From positions 2,046,001 through 2,110,000 of the forward strand of contig JAUFSD010000003.1 of the NCBI GenBank assembly GCA_033030425.1: 64,000 nt of DNA, written 5' to 3'. This document shows positions 45,594 to 58,185 of this stretch, in pieces (within the stretch, counting starts at the first letter, position 1; every line of letters begins with the position of its first letter). The position numbers and the translations under genes were made by a program. The DNA comes from Verpa conica (Eukaryota > Ascomycota > Pezizomycetes > Pezizales > Morchellaceae). The notes beneath the pieces were generated by a model. It was not told the origin of the DNA. It worked only from the letters and a program-made list of their open reading frames with translations, and did no database searches.

Positions 45594-47808
45594 TTAGCCC
45601 AATAACGGACTATTCTCCGTCTGCTTCTTTTTTCTCCTCCCTCTCTCATCACCACTCTTCTTGCCCTCATCCTGGCTACTCTCATCACTACTACTTGTCG
45701 TCTCGATAACCGTTTTCGGCACCCCACCCACATGCTCCACCCTCTCGACCAAGCTACCACTACGCGCTATCCTCTTTGGGGTAACAGATAAGCTATCTGT
45801 CCTACTTGGACTCTTGACCGCTAGCTGTGTGATACGGTCCAAAGACCCGTCCATGCCATCCGCACCGTTGGGATTCCCGCTGTTCCCAACCACCATAGAA
45901 TTCTGTTGCATTGGTGTGCTACCGTCGGCGTGCTGCTTAATCTTGACAGTCTTACTAGTCGTCTGTCTTGGATTCCCAGCGTGATTTGCAGGGCCAAGGA
46001 ACTTGAGTTGTGGTAGAATATCTTCTGGGATCCCGGCAAGAGATGCCTGCTGGCTCGAGCGACGGATAGTTTGGGGTGCGGATCCAGCGTCGTGGTCGGA
46101 TGAGGTATGTACGTCGTCGTGTAAGAGGAGGTCTTCGGAATAGCGTTTGCCTTCCTCGCTGTCATCACGAGCGTCGAGAGCGGGGGCTGCGGCGGTGAGG
46201 GAGGCGGCAGCGATGGCGGTGTCGGTGTGGCGATAGTGGGTGGAGATTGTGCGGCGGGCGAGTGGGGAGGGGTTGATACGGCGGATGGCTTTGTGGACGT
46301 CGATGTAGACGTCAGATTCGTCGATGATTTCCCTGTGGTTTGATTAGCAAATGGATACTGTAGCAGGTAGTAGAGGGTGGGGACTCACTCTCCGATCAAT
46401 TCCTCAATGACGTCTTCTAGCGTGAGAACTCCAAGTGCACCATGGTTCTCACCGGGCGCTTCAGAAACAAGTACCATGTGGCTCTTTCCCTCCTGGAAGA
46501 AATTGACAATATCTAAGCAACTGGTCTCCTCCCTCGTCTCTGGGAGCGTCGCAAGTGGGAACTCGCCAACCCGCTTCCCATCCTCAGGGTCGTATGTAAT
46601 AAGTATCTTAACCAATAGCATACCCACGAAATTTGTCGGTTCCCCTGGTGCATGGATTGGGATTCTCGAATAGCCCGCAGATAAAATATTGTCCATCGTA
46701 GGCTCATCTAGTACTGTATCAGAAGACATGGTAAACACATCCTTAATCGGTGTCATAATTGACCCAACGGGTTTATCCTTCAGGTCCAGAACAGCGGAAA
46801 TAATTGTAACCTCATCTTGGTTGAGACGCTCTGAAGGTGAGGGACCAAGGTTCTTGTGAAGCGTGACGAGGGTCTTGAGACCGGCTTTCTTGTAGACGGT
46901 ACCGTGGTCTTCGCCGAGGATCCAGTCGAGCATCAGCGCAGTTGGGTAGGCGACGGGGTACATGAGGTACATCAACCCGAGGACAAACCTATGTTCTACA
47001 TGTTAATAGGATGTACAGATTGGTGTGAACTGAGTAACGTACGGTGATAGGTAAGCTCCAATGGAGAGGCCGTATCGGACACAAACAGATTGTGGGATAA
47101 TTTCACCAAAGATGACTATGCTCCTTACACAGCGCAAAGATCAGCAATTTCGTTCCCATTTCATATCCAGCTGCAAGCCTTCCCAATGCTATCCCTGCTG
47201 GTATAATGTTTCCCTAAAGCTCAAGGAGTATCGTGCACTCACCGATCAAGATCGTACTGCTCAAAACAGCGGGCCATCCACCACCAAGACTACGGTCCAG
47301 GACAATAGGTAATGTTTCGTTCGTGATGACATTGCTCAACAGGAGAGTGACAAGAACCCAATGCTTTCCACGCTTTAAAAGACGAAGGACTTTCCTTGCA
47401 TGATGTCGTTCTGCACCTTCGCCGCTCTGCTCGATAACCTGAAGGTAGATCTCATCTTGTCCCATCAACCTGCAAACTCCATCATTAGCAATCCACCCTT
47501 ATCGCAGCCTCCCACCCTTCCCTCCTCGGAAGGGGCAAAAGAAAACACAAGTAAAATAATACATACCCCAAAGTCAAACCAGCGAAAATCCCACCCAACA
47601 CAACTAATGCAAATGCAATCCCAACATTCATCCAAAAGCTCGGACTCTCCGGACTCTCCTCCCTCTTGCCCAGCACCCCATCGAAGCTTCTCGTAGGGCG
47701 TGAATGTAAATGCGGGATGTTTGCTGCAATAAACAAAGCTATTCTTCCCAGTGCCGAACTACCTCCTCTCCCTCCTCCCACTGCGCGGGCGCGGTGGATC
47801 GTAGGCAT
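45594..47808 (-). CDS. MAM3: CNNM/Mam3-type membrane protein (DUF21 plus CBS pair)
   Basis: Five exons, 47808-47567, 47469-47243, 47115-47043, 46988-46389 and 46332-45594, give 626 residues with consistent phases. A hydrophobic segment ends at AGLTLGLMGQDE (the DUF21 signature, across intron 1), and further helices hold [14 protein letters not shown] and [34 protein letters not shown] leads to the CBS pair: [33 protein letters not shown], then [20 protein letters not shown]. The C-terminal 220 residues are charged and disordered, ending in a basic RRKKK stretch. Yeast Mam3 is a vacuolar protein linked to manganese handling and mitochondrial shape; CNNM relatives transport or sense magnesium. 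An extra ORF-like region upstream of 47808 appears to be untranslated. Confidence 0.9.
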
Positions 47809-48596
47809 CTACTTTTTGGGGTTGTAACTTGTAGCTCTGTTCGGCAGGAAAAGAGAAGAAACGAGTGAAGCGAGGGTGAAAGATGCTGTAATAAAGAGGG
47901 GAGAGGGGGGCAATTCCACAATAACACACACAGATTCACACGCGCACGCAGACAAAAACTCCCTCTCGCAGTTCCTTGAAAGAAGAAGGATAAAGGAAAC
48001 CTGAAAGGTGTGAGATCGAGCGGAAGAAGGAGAGACAATCGAAGCCGGAGAGCCAGAGACTGACGCACGGGGGTTGGCTGGTCGCGCAACGCAACGCGAT
48101 TCAAGGAAGTGATGGGCACTTGTCCTGATCCGTAGGGCGGGACATTGCCGGTGCCGGAAGGTGGCGATAGGTAGAGTAGATACATGCATACCCATACCAG
48201 GTTTCTTTCTTGGTACTCTGCTCTACGAGCATACGGTCCCTTTTTCTCTGCAAGGATATATATAAATCAAAATATCTTATTTATTGTATTTGTCGTAAAT
48301 GTATCCTACAGGTATAGTATACCGCAATCTTTTAACAAAAAATGGTTAAAATAAAACTATTCTATGATACAATCCTACCCGCTACCTGATAAACACCTAT
48401 AATTCCAGTCCCTTCCCCCCCCCAATTGATCTACGACCGGCCAGATGCAAATAAAAGCAGTAACGAAACAATAAAACCACAAGAAAGTAAAGTTACAATA
48501 GACACCACGTACTCTCTAAAACGTTAGGAGACAACAGGATCCTCGGGAAATTAAAAGAACACGAGGGCAGATGCAGTCCTCTCAACTTCTAACCAA
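47809..48596. other. Spacer between MAM3 and DUG2
   Basis: The 5' flank of MAM3 and 3' flank of DUG2. Open frames here on the minus strand look like chance extensions in GC-richer UTR sequence. No other feature seen. Confidence 0.4.
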
Positions 48597-51500
48597 TCAT
48601 TTCTTCGGAAGCTCCTTAAACACACGCTTCAGGATAGCTTTGCTCTAAACACCGATAACGAATTAGCACTCGCCCCCCACGATCTACCCAACTATTGGAG
48701 AAGGAAAAAACATCCCAACGCCGAGACGAAAACCCACATACCTTATAAAGATTAACCAGTCTCAATCTCTCATTATCCAAATGTGCATGATCACTCGCCT
48801 GCCCACACGGCAAGTGCGCAGCCGGTGCACCAAACTCCTTCTCCAAGAATCTTGCTGTTGGAATACTCCCTCCCTCACGAATATACAATGGCTTCATCTT
48901 TTGCTTCTCACCCGCTGCATTGTTAGTGCCCCACACATCCATAATTGCACTTTCTAAGGTTCTAAACGCATCATTCTCGGGGTCTCCGAGCCAAGGCTCT
49001 GCCTCGTGGTCGATAGTAATTTTAAGGTTATTCCCGCTACCAAAGCGCTTGTATTCGCTGTTGAGGTAGTCAACCAGGCAGTTCTTGATCACGCTCAGCT
49101 CCTGGTCCGGAACAATTCGGAGTGAAATGGCTGCCGAGGCAGAGCGCGGGATGATTGTTGCATTGGAAGGGCCCGAGACTGAGACACGGTGAATCGTAAG
49201 GGAAGGGAAGCGCCATTTAGACATGAGATGGTCTTGGATCGCTTCAGGAGTGAGATGAGACCAATTAGGCTTATTGCGCAAGGTGGAGGTTATGGCAGAG
49301 TACATTTCTTCTTCTGCGGCAGTGACGGGGCGGACAGGTTCAGAGAAACCTGGGATTGTATTAGTACCTTCAATTACATAAAGTAGCGGGGGGGATAAAT
49401 AGAGCATACCAGGTATTTTAACGGCCCCCTTCTCATCTGTCAACTTCGCTAGTAGATTGACTAAGTCAATTGTCGGCTCCCGATTCAGCCTACTCCCATC
49501 CACTCCCGAGTGCAAATCCGGCTTCTCACTCTCTACAACAACAGTTGCATGAATTACTCCTCTCAACCCATATGTCAAGCATGGTACCTCATCATCAAGC
49601 CAGTAACTATTCGCCAGCAAGATCCAATCAACATCCCCAATCATTTCCTTATTCTTCCTAACCGCATCCGCAAACCCTCTACTACCAGATTCCTCTTCAC
49701 CCTCAATCAGGAACACAACATCTGACTCGAGTTCCTGTTCCTGTACCAACTCTCCTGCTGCGAATAGTGCAGCGAGACAAGGGCCTTTGTTATCTGATAC
49801 ACCACGACCGTAGAGATACCCATTTTGCCCTGTCAGTTCAAACGGATTCGTGAACCATCCTTCTTCATCCGACGAGTCCGCCTGAATAACATCGTAATGC
49901 CCATAGAAAAGAATAGTCTTCCCCTTCTTCTTCTTTCCAGCTGCATGGAACTTTGCATATACAATCGGGTTCCGATTCGGCTCACTTGGTAGTAGTGTTG
50001 CGGTGGCACCAAACCGCTTGAAAAGACTTTTCAAGTATGTTGCACCGCGACGGCAGTCCTCCATGTAGGTTGGGTTATTTGAGACTGTGTGGAAAGACAC
50101 TAGCTTCCCCAATGAGCTGAGGAGTTGGTCATTTTGGGATTTCTGCGTTGGCTGCTTCTGGAGTTCACATGCAGATACATCCCAGATAGCAACGCAGTCG
50201 TCATTGCCACCGGTGATGAGGATTAAGCGGTCGTTGCGGGTTGTGATTGAAGAGGTTAGGATTAGGCCGGCGTGGGATTGCCAGCGGGAGACACACTCGA
50301 AGCGTTGGTTCCATTTCTATGTAAATGTGGTTAGTGGATAGTAATTTCTAAGTTATGGGGAGAAACACTCATACCCTTGTGTATCCACTTGCGCTGCCAC
50401 TAAACATGAAGTCCCCCTTGATGCTCAAAGTTAAGACGTCTTCGCAATGGCTCTTGACACTTCGAATCAATTGGCATGTATCAAGATCCCAGATACAAAT
50501 CTCCCCATCTGTCAACCCACAATATAGCAATGAGTCCTGAACTACCATACTCAGCACCCCCGAGTCCCCACCACTCAACTCTCGTACCTGCTCAATCCTG
50601 CTTGTCTTGGTATCGATGCTCCATAGCTTTACCACGCCATCTCCGCCCCCACTCAATAGCATTTCTTGTCCTACCTTTCCAATCTCAGAGCTCGAGGAGA
50701 GCGAGACTAGGATCATGCAGTAAACATACCCAAAATGCGCATACTGCACGATATTTTCTGGGTCAGTCTCAAGGAGTTGGGAGTTGGGTGACCGGGGGAA
50801 AAACTCTTGTTTGAGAGCTGCACCACCCCCGGGACCTTTAGAGTCGAAGAAAGGGTGGTTGCGGTGGGAAGGGTGGGAAGTAAGGGTTGGACATGGGCGT
50901 GTGTCCTTGACCTTGAGATCGTACCATTGGATGCTGGTGTTTTGAGCGCCAAAGTAAACGGTATTAAGGGTGGGGGAGTAGGCGACGCAGAAGACATCAC
51001 CGAGATCGAATGTGGAGTAGATTGTGTAGAGATTCTCAAATGTTACAGAATTCCAGACCTATGACATCATGAGCCACCTGAAGTACTAATATATTAGGGG
51101 AGAGTTCAGTTACGTTGATAATTGCATCACCAGCACTAGAAAACAGTAAAGACTGGTCCTCTGATAAACACAGAGAAAGTACACTCCCTTGATGGCCTTC
51201 TAATGTCGCAACTTTCTCAAATGTCTCGATTGACCAGACCTAGATTGGCTATTAGTATAACCCGTAAAGTAATCCCTCAAAGAATTCATACCAAAATCTC
51301 CCCAGTTTGACTTCCCGCATACACATAATCCTTTGACACCGCCAGCGATAATATTGACCGCCTGTGATTGACTCTATGCAGCAACTTTGGCAATACATCT
51401 GAGTTATCACTTGTAGTGATCGGAACCGTGGACGGGCTCACAATGTTTCCTGAATTGTCTGTACAGTCCATCTCGTCAGAACTTGCGTGTGAGAAAGAAG

Positions 51501-51999
51501 AAGCTGCGAACCACTCCCAGGGTCTCGCGGGTGACATGGGGTGAGACACGTGACGGGCGCAGGTGTGTTACTGGGATGTGATGCGATGGAAGCAGAAGGA
51601 GCATAATGCAAAAAGGGACTCACCAAGGAACCGTGGTAGCGGTGTTCCTACGCGACTACCGTCTCCACCCCCGTTCATGGGTAATAGACCACCCCTCATC
51701 TTGGAACCACAGCACGACAGGAGATCGGGAACGAAGTTGCAGACACTATGTTTCCGGAACGGTGCGCGGTTCACTGTCGAACTCAAGGCCTTCTTGCAAG
51801 GCGATAGTGTGGGCGAAGGCTCGCTGGGTGTTGTTGGTGATGTGGGTGTTGGCGGAGGGCTAAAAGCTGCTGTACTTGCTTGCGGGTGGCCTTTTGTGGC
51901 AGAGGAGGCAGTAGGGGTGGTGGAGAGCAGGAGTTTATTTTTCTCCCTCCTGAACTCCAGGTCCAGGGGCGCTGCGACAATCGAGATGGTGGAAGACAT
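48597..51999 (-). CDS. DUG2: Dug2: WD40 plus M20 peptidase subunit of glutathione-degrading complex
   Basis: Seven exons, 51999-51624, 51503-51292, 51239-51114, 51058-50375, 50316-49410, 49349-48742 and 48644-48597, give 986 residues; every phase agrees. Residues about 125-515 contain WD40 repeats (YAGSQTGEILVWSI, LFSSAGDAIINVW, LLSGGGDGVVKLW, CIWDLDTCQLI, GGNDDCVAIWDV) with the Dug2-typical YAHFGYVYCM between blades. The rest is an M20 metallopeptidase: H606 and D608 (GHYDV), D641 (GVSDNKG), E673/E674 (EGEEES), SYWLDDEVPCLTYGLRG, and a C-terminal H in LPCGQASDHAH. The last exon codes KRVFKELPKK. In yeast, Dug2 with Dug3 forms a glutamine-amidotransferase-like complex that splits gamma-glutamyl from glutathione in the cytosol. 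Intron 5 is 60 nt, a multiple of three without stop, so its retention would only insert 20 residues. Confidence 0.94.
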
Positions 52000-53758
52000 T
52001 GCGAAAAGCACGCCTTACTACAATTGTTTTCCTAATTCAGGTACAGACAGGCTGTTCGGTCCGTGGGCTTTGGACTGATAAGCAATCAGTGCGCAATATA
52101 AACAAAATCCACGATATTGGGGAAAAGAAAAAAATAACCAACTCCATTGACAGGACGGCGGGAGGACATCTTATACATGAGGACCAATGCAACTCAAAAG
52201 CAGACGGATGCTCTGTAGTAGGTTAATAGACAAAGCTTCAGAATATCGGCAGTCGCGCGACTATCAGCTTTTGCAATGCTTCAACCAGACAGACGCAGTT
52301 TAGCAGGGCTTTGCGCATATCTCACTGCCGAAAGACATCATAACACATATTCTTACACAGAATTGTCTCTCCCGACTCTGGCATTTTTTTGTTGGGGGTT
52401 AGCTCGTGAAAACCTACAAATCCCCCCCAGTCTCTGGATAAACCCGCATTGCCTGTGTCTCACTGATACTTCGGGCAAGAGCCCAACCGGTAAACCCCCC
52501 TGCAGCGCCTCATCCGATCGTCTGGGAAAGCCAGGTTCATTGACTTTGGATTCCCGCGAAGATCTCGCGTATTCTTTGGCTGTGCGTTGTTCTTGAGCAC
52601 GGCCTCGTGACGCCTTGGTAAACTTGTTTTTTTTTTTTGGAGTACAGGGACTTCAGCTGAGACTGGCAAACGAGTGACGTCCCGTGTTCCACTTAGATGT
52701 GAGCTCCGCGAATCGATAGTTAGCATTCTCCCTCCCGAGCTGAGGCCGTTTTTCCTTTTGCGGGTGCCGATTTCGAGATATCAAAGTCTGTAGATCTCTG
52801 AGCCGATAACTAAAAATATTATTACCCATTACCCCCCTTGTTATCTCGGGGAAATGTAACGATAGAAAATTCGACTTCCAAAAGTAATACTTGGCACATA
52901 TAACCTATTTTCCTATTTCAATCGAGAAAGATGCTCAAGAACCCATTGTTGCACAACGCCTAGCTCTTAATTATTATCCCAATCCAGACATAAGTTGTGT
53001 CGGGGACTGTGGACCATCCTGTACGAGTGACGATAGATGACTAGCTTTGGGAGTTGAGATTTCCAACAGAGCTTGGAGTTTCCTGCTTATCCTTTTATCT
53101 GCATTATCGTGAGCGGTTTAGAATAGGGAGAAAATCTTTAGACTGTAAAATGCATTCTTTCAGCTATGGTGGAATCGTTCAAATATGCATGTGCAAGAAG
53201 CATCTCTTCAGCTCAAGGGTACACTTTCAGGTCTACCCTATCAGGGGATGGTGTATGTCTATGCAGTTATAATCAACCAAGATATACAGAGGTTCCTTGG
53301 CCTAGCTATAGTCTTGGGATACCCAAGGGTTCGGGTCATTCGATCGCGGGTTTTTTTTTGGATAGCCGACACGTCGCCTGCACGTCTGCTTGTAAACCGC
53401 TGAGCCTTTTAGAATACAGGAGTATGCCAAGTCTATAGTATTGTATGGTATGCAATATTAGTCCATTCTGCGAACGTCAGCTTATGAGTAACCTTGGATT
53501 GCATGAGTACTGACTTTACTTTACATTCTCCATGCAAGGCATTGCCGATGATGTGGGATAATTTAAGCCCGTGCTTACCTCAAAGATCAAGGGAAATGAT
53601 ACTATGTAATTGGTCTTGAGGTATGTGTGAGCCTACTGGATAACTTGGACTTTCACATGGTGTGACGCCGTTGCACTAGGTCCATCTCAGCTTTTAAAAG
53701 AACCAGAGAGGTTTGAGTATATCCAAAAAGCTAAATGCTAAATACTCATCATCCAAAA

Positions 53759-53830
53759 GCGTACTTGGTCTAACGGTTATGATTTTCGCTTCCCAAGCGG
53801 GAGAACGGGGTTCGACTCCCCGAGTACGCA
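53759..53830 (+). tRNA. tRNA-Gly(CCC), copy 2
   Basis: Identical in sequence to the minus-strand gene at 35775-35846: acceptor GCGTACT/AGTACGC, anticodon loop TTCCCAA with anticodon CCC, B box GGTTCGACTCC, no intron. Flanking sequences do not match those of the other copy. Confidence 0.93.
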
Positions 53831-53845
53831 TCTACTTCAATATTC

Positions 53846-53850
53846 TTTTT
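53846..53850 (+). terminator. Pol III T-run after tRNA-Gly
   Basis: Five T residues 16 bases beyond the tRNA 3' end, the usual RNA polymerase III stop signal. Confidence 0.6.
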
Positions 53851-54738
53851 GTTTTCTCTAATAGCTAGCTGTTCGTCCCTTTTTTACGATTGCCGGCAAG
53901 TTCATAGGGTTAATCTGGAGAGAAGGGATATTATACTAGAGAGGCTGATTTATATTAGTTTCTATATATTCAACCTTCGTTTATATTACCTCAAGATGAA
54001 TTTGTTTGATCCCCGGAACATAATAAGGGGTATACACATAAATGTAGGCACATCCTGGGGAGATGTATGTATAGGTATATATCCTCTTGGTAACCAAGGG
54101 TATTGCAGATTAAAAAATGCTGTAGGTAAAGCACAGACAGGGAAAGGTTTTTTTCCCTTTTTCTGAAGAAGATAATAGATATGTACCATTAGGACTTCTA
54201 AGAGGTATAATCCTTTTCTGTAAACCATTGCGTCTATAATCATGTGAATGGGCAAACTATTGCGAGGGAAAAAATATTGATCCTTGCTTCCGAGTTTCTT
54301 AGTGAGTATAGAAGATCAAGGCAGGGGATAGGTTGTCTCGTATTCAAAAAAATTCATTACGTGGTAATTATGCTATATATATAGCCTCCGGAAAAAGAAT
54401 TTTGGAAACGCGGGGTTCAAGATTCATCGTATTCATTTGTCTTTCGAGTTTCTATCAAAGATTCTAGCAATGAGCGCTGGTCGTAGCACCCCGCCGGCCA
54501 ATATTTTTTCTATAATAATTCTACCAGATGCTGTAAGACACCAGTGTTTTCGATTTTCAGCGGTGGATATGTATTTTTAGAGTTGTATATGATCGCTTTT
54601 TAGATCTTATCTACTGTCATGATTACTCATTCGTACGTTTCGCTATGAGAGCCTTAATTGGTGGTTATATATACATATGTAGGCATATGTAGAGGTAGCA
54701 CAGATCACATTCCAAGTTCTTACGATATACCTAACTAT

Positions 54739-54780
54739 GGTTATTATTATCTACGGTTATTATTATCTACGGTTATTACT
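54739..54780 (+). repeat. 16-bp tandem repeat (GGTTATTATTATCTAC) x 2.6
   Basis: Two perfect copies at 54739-54754 and 54755-54770, with a partial third. Simple local duplication in AT-rich DNA. Confidence 0.9.
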
Positions 54781-55711
54781 GTGGGCTCTCTATGCTTAAT
54801 TGATTTAGAGGGTCACATATATGCAGTATCACTCCTGGGGCTGTATATCTGGCGGGTAAATACATATATCTTGTGCCTTGTATATAATGGTCACAACTGC
54901 CAAAATTTTTAAATGGATCACAATAACGAGAGAAAACCCCTTTTCATAGTTGTGTAGTAGCTCAACCGGGCCTCTAGGGTGAAAGGTCAATGCTTGCTAT
55001 TTGGGCCCCAAGCAACTCTATTCCTCGATAAGTGTCTAATAAATTTTTCTTTATCACCGCTTCTATCGGTATATCACATCACGTGAATAGAACGTTTGCC
55101 TTATAATTTCGGAGCGTGATATATTTGTTCATAGACAGATATTTGATTCAACAAATAATTCAGTTTGGGTGGAGTTCATAATTACTAGAATATACCTCGA
55201 TCGAGTGTGTGCTCAATGTGCTAAGAGCTTGGGACAAATATGGTTGGCTTTCAGGTAATACTGATGATTAATAACCAAATACCTGACATGGCACCTGATG
55301 CATCAAGCTTAGCCAACGTCTGGCTCTGCCAATTAGGACTTCAGACTGTTTCATTAGTTGTAGCGGGTTGCAGCCTAGTTTCGGCCTTGAAGGTGGGAGC
55401 CTCCACAACTTGGTATATATAGACAGAATATACTATGGTCGGTACCCATAGGGTAAAGTTTAGACGAAATATTTATTGGGATCATATGATTATATATAAC
55501 TAATAGATATAGATGCCCGTATTTTAGGGAACTGTACAAAGGGAGTACAAAGTCAGCGGTGAGAAACTGGTTTACAGGATTGGTAAGGCTTAGCTTTTAG
55601 TTTTTTTATTAGTGCACATGCTGATGTTATTTTTTCTGTATTTCTCTCAAGTACTTTAAGGTATATTTTCCGTATTGAACAACTGTTTCCTGATCTATAA
55701 ATGGTCTACGT

Positions 55712-55995
55712 ATATGGTCATAATCGCACCAAATCCCACAGTAAGGTGTGGGAACCGGCAATTAAGCCATAAAAAGAGCAGGACAGTCAAGCGTTAATGA
55801 CGGAACTCGGTACTGTTTCTTTTGTAATTTTATATTTGTTATTTGCAAGATTTGTTTTAGGCGGATATGGTTTATTTTTAGGAAGGGGAAGGGTAATTTT
55901 TAGGTCATAGTTTCGTACTGCATAGTAGATTTTGTACCCAGAATAATAAAATCACTTGATATAAGAAAAAAAAAAAAAAAAATATGGTCATAATC
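55712..55995 (+). mobile_element. Poly(A) retroposon with 14-bp target-site duplication
   Basis: ATATGGTCATAATC occurs at 55712-55725 and 55982-55995, exactly bounding 256 bases that end in about 17 A residues (55966 onward). An AATAAA signal lies about 20 bases before the A-run (GAATAATAAAATC). This is the full signature of a reverse-transcribed polyadenylated RNA inserted by target-primed reverse transcription. The 240-bp body has no open frame and no clear tRNA-type A/B boxes, so it is more likely a 5'-truncated LINE or a copied mRNA 3' end than a tRNA-derived SINE. The perfect duplication suggests a recent event. Confidence 0.88.
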
Positions 55996-56033
55996 TAAAA
56001 CGAGTGATATTCCATGACTATCACTATATATGA

Positions 56034-56216
56034 ATGAATGAATGAATCAATCATAAGTACATGGAGCCCAAAGGCTAAGGAATGAATGAATGAATGAATT
56101 TATCATAAGTACATGCAACCCCCAAAGGCTAAGGTACTCGCACCACACACCAAAATTATCACTAAATAGACTAAACAAATGAATCAATCGTAAGTAGATG
56201 AACACTACATAGGCTA
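56034..56216 (+). repeat. Cluster of three dispersed-repeat units
   Basis: Three diverging units start with GAATGAAT runs and contain CATAAGTACATG (56052, 56104) or CGTAAGTAGATG (56189), each followed by CAAAGGCTAAGG or similar. The first is nearly identical to the unit at 39301-39350. Confidence 0.75.
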
Positions 56217-58185
56217 GAAATATAGAGTTATAAAGAAATTATAAATGAGCTATACATCTTTGTTCAAAATCTCGAGCTGCTAGAGCTACATGCAGTCTAG
56301 AAACCGATAAGAGTAAGGTTTATACCCCCAGTTGTGTCTTCACAGTACATGAACTTAAGCAACAGCTAGCTAGTCACTCACCGCACGTACTGGTTTATAT
56401 GAAAACCAAATATATTCTCTACGTAGCCAGAAAAAAAAAAATTCAAGATCCCTCACTATTTTTGTTGCTAGGCTCCGCTCAGGGGGCGAGTTTTTGTTGT
56501 CACGATTGTGAGATGGCTTGGTAGCGACCTCTTGGCCCCATCCTCTTGATATATGTAGAAATAAGGCGTTCAAAGTATTTTACGAGAGATACCGACGCCA
56601 TCACTTGAAATCTTAGGCGGCGGTTCTTTAGATATAATTCCAACTTGGGGTTCTGGGCGTTGCATGTGAAGTAAAACGATATAGTTTTTCTGTAAGGTAA
56701 CTTTAGCTTAGAAGCGATACGTTGGGTAATTCTCATCCATAGGAGTACAAAGTCCTCAAACAAGTCTACCACTATTGGGGAGGCCTAATCTCGGGGCATA
56801 GGCTCAAGGTTAAAATATGTGCCCTAGCTATCTTCGCTGAAGAAATAGGCCCGTAGTATTTCGTAGAAGAATCTTGTCTGTGGGAATCTCATGCTAAAGT
56901 TCTTTTTTTATCAACTAGAACTATTATATCAACGGGTGGTTCGGATTAAATCTGCCTATATCACATAAGGATTAGGATTTCGGTAAATTAGGGTTGCATA
57001 GAGCAATAATCCGCATACCTACCTTCTACTAATAGGCTAGCGCCCGGATCTCTCAAATTAATATGGAGGACGCTCCAATAGAGATAGATTACATGAAGCT
57101 ATTATTCAGGTTTCAAACAGTAAGTATTTGTTACCTGGTGGAACCAAACGTTTTAGCTCCAGCACAGCTCTGGTTGGCCCCTTGGCAATGTTAGCAATAG
57201 AACCACCGGGGGGATTTCTCCTTTGGAGAAGGCTCTCCGGCGCCCAGCCAAATGTGTAACATGGTCAAATCCGGCGCAGGCAAACCATCTGATATCAACT
57301 AATCTTGGCTATGCAGTCTGTAGACACGTCGGGTCCTGTTTTTCGCCATACGAGTATTTGACTGCAGCAAGAAAGCTCTCTGGAAGGAAGGAGGCGTAGC
57401 GAAGTATTTACAAGCCTTTAATGTTTCTCATGTTTAATGCACCGAACCCATGTAGCCTGTAGCTGAGTTCCGCGTTGACTTAGACATTGACTAGCTACAC
57501 GCCTATTCTACATATAGCATAGCCTGATATCTAGCTCCTATCAAATGCGCCTAGACGTTTAAGAACCTTCCTCATCATAGAGAGACCAATCGATCTTATC
57601 ACAGAGGCCTTGGCGTGCATTACATGTAATTAAGTGCTCTTTTCACATGGGATAGAGCTATAATTTATACGGGGGAGATTTTTTTCGAAAAGCACTAGCT
57701 CTAAAGACTCTAAGTTATTCATAAGTATCCGAAGTCCTAGGCGGTATTTGGTTCTCGAACGGGTACCTGGTTTAGAGCCTTAAGCGTAGTATAATCTAAC
57801 TATTCTTCAGTACTAAGGAGCTACCGGTCTTATTGAGTAATGGTTTTGTCATATAAATGAAGGCAATGCGAAAATTTTCTTCAATGCGACCATTATAATA
57901 CCCTAAGTGGCGTATTTTGGGGGGAAGGAGGTACCGAAAGGGCCTGCAGTTAGCCTTCGGCGCCGCTATCTCTAAAGGCAGAAAACCGGTAGAGGATCCA
58001 CAGTAATTGATACCTATCAATTGATGGCCAAGGTTTCCTTATCATGTAGGACGAAAAAAGAAATGTGTGTGTTCCAGTAGAACCCTACTTATAAAGGGAC
58101 ACCCTCTGCTGGGTTTGGGCCTCGCTGTCTTTCTAATCTTGTTTACCCCCCTGATAGCAAAGACCAGAAATTACGAAAGGTCAAA

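Larger units (their letters stand above)
52000..58185. other. 6-kb gene desert
   Basis: Contains the second tRNA-Gly (53759), a TSD-flanked retroposon (55712-55995), a repeat cluster (56034-56216) and a 16-bp tandem repeat (54739). Frames at 52276-52596 (+), 56370-56772 (-) and 57796-58020 (-) were examined and not assigned; the last two may be transposon remains. Otherwise AT-rich with no gene. Confidence 0.5.

Noticed and set aside
47739..48195. Long minus-strand frames upstream of MAM3
   Set aside because: Overlapping frames in GC-richer DNA, no homology signal, and incompatible with the MAM3 start and its DUF21 exon.
52276..52596. 106-codon ATG frame beside the DUG2 promoter
   Set aside because: No recognisable domain, composition like surrounding non-coding DNA, no partner exon.
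56370..56772. Minus-strand frames suggestive of a transposase remnant
   Set aside because: No catalytic motif could be identified; listed only as part of the desert.
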